Assembly (NCBI RefSeq): GCF_000178955.2 | Contig: NC_016631.1 | Coordinates: 1,426,001 to 1,490,000, forward strand | Direction: 5' to 3' | DNA length: 64,000 nucleotides | From: Granulicella mallensis MP5ACTX8 | GTDB taxonomy: Bacteria; Acidobacteriota; Terriglobia; Terriglobales; Acidobacteriaceae | Shown here: positions 62,005-64,000 of the stretch, piece after piece | How the letters are laid out: each line of letters opens with the position of its first letter | Numbering within the stretch: the stretch's first letter is position 1 | Program-made: the position numbers and the translations under genes | The notes under the pieces: model-generated | Seen by the model: the letters and a program-made list of their open reading frames with translations, nothing else | Told to the model about the DNA's origin: nothing | Database searches by the model: none

Positions 62005-64000
62005 ATGCGCAGTTCCGCGTCCCTTCTTCTCATTGCTATCGCGCTTGGATCGGTCAGAGTGCATGGTCAAACGACATCCAAACCATACGGTTGCGAAGCT
62101 CCTGAAGTAAGGGCGGCGCTCGACACCACGCTTTCCCAGGATGAACTCGTCAAGCTTACGATCACGCAGCGGGTTGCACGCAGACAGCAGGTGCTCGATG
62201 CGCTGCTTGCGAAGTATCCGCATGAGTATCTGCTCTATCGCGAGCAACTCTATGCGATAGCAGGCACAGGCGATTGGGAAGCGCCTCTCGCGGCTTTACG
62301 TGAGCGCTGGGTGAGCGATGCGAAGTCGCATCCCGATGATCCGATGGCTTTGATGCTGGCCGGGAAGGTGCTGGCAGATAAGGATCCTCTGGAGGCTATC
62401 CGGTTACTGAACGCAGCGCAGGTGAAAGCACCAAAGTTTCCATGGCCTTCGTTTGAACTCTCGAACATCTACTGGCGGGGAAAGTATGCCGATGACACAA
62501 AGCTGAAGGAGAACCTCGAGAGGTTCTACGCGTTGTGTCCCTCCTGGGTAGAGGCGACCTATTTCGGAAACCAGATCGAGGGGGTCAAGCTGCGCAAAGA
62601 CCTGCCGCTGCTGGCAAAGACTAGCGTTGCGATGCGTGCGGAGCTGGCGAAGCAGACCGATCCGAAGCGGCTCGAAGACTACGAAATCCTGTGGCAGCGC
62701 GAGTTCCTCACGCGGCCTCCGAGCGAGCATGAGGCGGAGCGTGCACAGATTCGGCAGGACCTGGATCGGCTCCAGAAGCTTGTGCCGCATGGGGACGCGC
62801 ACTGGAGACTCTTCCTGATCTCTGGCTATCAGTTAGCCGGGGCCTCGAATGAGGAGTTGGCGCGCATGCAGAGCCAGGCGGCGAAGGACTTTCCCCACGA
62901 GGCGCCGGCCGAGCGGCTGGCGAAGGAGCGTTGGGACAAAGAGCACCCGCTTCCGGATGGGCAGAAGGATGCGGACGCGTGGAAGGCCTACGAAGCCGCG
63001 AAGGTTGAAAAGGAGAAGACGGACTTTCAGGATTTTCCGGACGACCCCTTCCTGCAGCGCACGGAGTTTTTCTTCACGGTGCAGGATGATGAATACGTTT
63101 CGGAGGCCGATGGGCTGGCGGCGGTCGACCGGTATCAGAAGTCCATTGACGAGTACGGCGGATACGGCATCCTGTCGGCTGGGCCTGCCGACCTGGCGAA
63201 GTTCCTGCTGAAGCATGGCTGGCAGCCTGAGCGTGCGCTGGAGCTGCTGAAGAAGACCTCGACCTTCAAGGACGGAGGCCACACGAAGGAGACGTGGAGT
63301 AGCTCTCTGGATGCGGATACCGTTAAGCGTTTTCACCGCCAGATGGTATCGATGGATCTCGAGAATCTCGGTCTGATTCTCAAGGCGGCCATGCTGGCCG
63401 GGAAGCCGGAAGAGGCTATGCAGTTCCGTGCGGCGATCGAGGAGCCGCCGCCGGAGAACAAAAAAGACCTGGGGCAGTACTGGACCAATCGAGCGCGTTT
63501 TGCCACGCTCGACCATCACCCTGAAGATGCGCTGGTGTATTACCGGACTGCACTGGATAGTCGCACGCAGACACCAACGTACTCGCATGGCATCCTGCGC
63601 GACGATCTGACCGCAGAATTTCATACGCTGTGGACTAGGCAGGGAGGCACGGAGACAGCTTGGGCCTTGTGGAATCCTGCGGCGCCTGTAGCTGACGCGG
63701 ACGCTACGCAGCGGGATGGAGCTTCGGCCGCGGGCAAACCCGCTGCCACACCGAAGGGAGTGGCGGCTACGCAGGAGGGTGAGTGGGAAAAGGTTGGGAA
63801 GGAGATGCCTTCCTTCGAGTTGTCGGATTTCTCGGGCAAGAAGTGGAGACAAGGGGATCTTGCGGGCAAGGTTGTGGTGGTCGTTTCATGGGCGACTTGG
63901 TGCGGACCGTGCCACCTGCAGGACGCTCTGCTGCAAAAGTTCTATGACAAGGTGAAGGACCGCAAAGACCTCACTATCGTGAGCTTCAACGTCGACGAGA
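62005..64000 (+). CDS. TlpA/ResA-like thioredoxin with a long helical N-terminal region (partial)
   Basis: 665 visible residues, open at the right edge. ATG 62005 follows GAGGTGAGC. The signal peptide is MRSSASLLLIAIALGSVRVHG. Residues about 25-590 are helical and probably tetratricopeptide-like (KYPHEYLLYREQLYAIAGTG, DDPMALMLAGKVLADKDPLE, YWTNRARFATLDHHPEDALV). A C-terminal thioredoxin domain starts KVGKEMPSFELSDFSGKKWR and has WATWCGPCHLQDALLQKFYD, the redox CGPC centre. Exported thioredoxins of this type reduce or fold periplasmic proteins or cytochrome c components. The length of the helical part is far beyond TlpA/ResA. Confidence 0.88.
   Translation, partial: MRSSASLLLIAIALGSVRVHGQTTSKPYGCEAPEVRAALDTTLSQDELVKLTITQRVARRQQVLDALLAKYPHEYLLYREQLYAIAGTGDWEAPLAALRERWVSDAKSHPDDPMALMLAGKVLADKDPLEAIRLLNAAQVKAPKFPWPSFELSNIYWRGKYADDTKLKENLERFYALCPSWVEATYFGNQIEGVKLRKDLPLLAKTSVAMRAELAKQTDPKRLEDYEILWQREFLTRPPSEHEAERAQIRQDLDRLQKLVPHGDAHWRLFLISGYQLAGASNEELARMQSQAAKDFPHEAPAERLAKERWDKEHPLPDGQKDADAWKAYEAAKVEKEKTDFQDFPDDPFLQRTEFFFTVQDDEYVSEADGLAAVDRYQKSIDEYGGYGILSAGPADLAKFLLKHGWQPERALELLKKTSTFKDGGHTKETWSSSLDADTVKRFHRQMVSMDLENLGLILKAAMLAGKPEEAMQFRAAIEEPPPENKKDLGQYWTNRARFATLDHHPEDALVYYRTALDSRTQTPTYSHGILRDDLTAEFHTLWTRQGGTETAWALWNPAAPVADADATQRDGASAAGKPAATPKGVAATQEGEWEKVGKEMPSFELSDFSGKKWRQGDLAGKVVVVVSWATWCGPCHLQDALLQKFYDKVKDRKDLTIVSFNVDE

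Overview
The window is a GC-rich (roughly 60 %) bacterial chromosome segment with about 60 genes and no phage, plasmid or complete insertion sequence. The mix of families points to an acidobacterium of the Acidobacteriaceae type (Granulicella, Terriglobus, Edaphobacter and relatives). It includes an MqnA-type menaquinone gene, a secreted M13 peptidase, a TonB protein beside a large secreted protein, DUF3175, DUF427 and cytochrome P460 genes, and many short hairpin repeats of the kind these genomes scatter between genes. This placement is inference from gene content only.

Layout. 1-983: partial rimO. 1164-5175: HxlR/SDR divergent pair, a small zinc-ribbon-like protein and an M13 metallopeptidase. 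5289-16553: a membrane-anchored MutS-like ATPase, fabH, the SRP RNA gene, a DedA-like protein, mqnA, dprA, topA, DUF427 and small secreted proteins. 17253-29419: one long minus-strand branched-chain amino acid cluster. In transcription order it reads leuA, leuB, unknown secreted protein, leuC, leuD, ilvD, unknown 113-residue protein, ilvB, unknown lipoprotein, ilvN, ilvC, then a 22-bp-stem terminator. A divergent LysR regulator (29622-30542) and a 27-bp palindrome (29445-29471) sit at its head. 30747-36189: Spy-like protein, two outer-membrane barrels, a large secreted protein with a degenerate M48 peptidase motif, and TonB. 36663-45920: DUF421, acs, a ParDE-type pair, a FecR-domain protein with a glycine/histidine tail, a DAACS symporter and a Tat-exported phosphoesterase. 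46013-46786: a repeat-bounded island with an immunity-like gene fused head to tail with an Rhs core remnant. 46937-53583: esterase, TetR/SDR pair with a 16-bp operator, purB, MarR and a ClC channel. 53620-61027: glutaredoxin, DUF302, SDR, DUF3175-tadA, P460, VOC, a DHFR-like protein and agmatine deiminase. 61129-61679: DUF433/DUF5615 toxin-antitoxin pair. 62005 to the right edge: a TlpA-like thioredoxin with a long helical N-terminus, truncated by the window.

How genes work together. The 12-kb ilv/leu block holds every enzyme from pyruvate to 2-oxoisovalerate and on to 4-methyl-2-oxovalerate; only the transaminase is absent. Five of its intergenic gaps carry copies of one hairpin repeat, and its LeuA lacks the leucine-sensing domain. 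Control is therefore more likely transcriptional (LysR) and post-transcriptional than allosteric at LeuA, which is inference.

No tRNA, rRNA, CRISPR array or riboswitch was recognised. The observations I rate highest are the Rhs/immunity remnant, the LysR operator with the repeat-punctuated operon, the regulatory-domain-less LeuA, the pseudo-peptidase beside TonB, and an 8-bp tandem repeat inside the agmatine deiminase gene.
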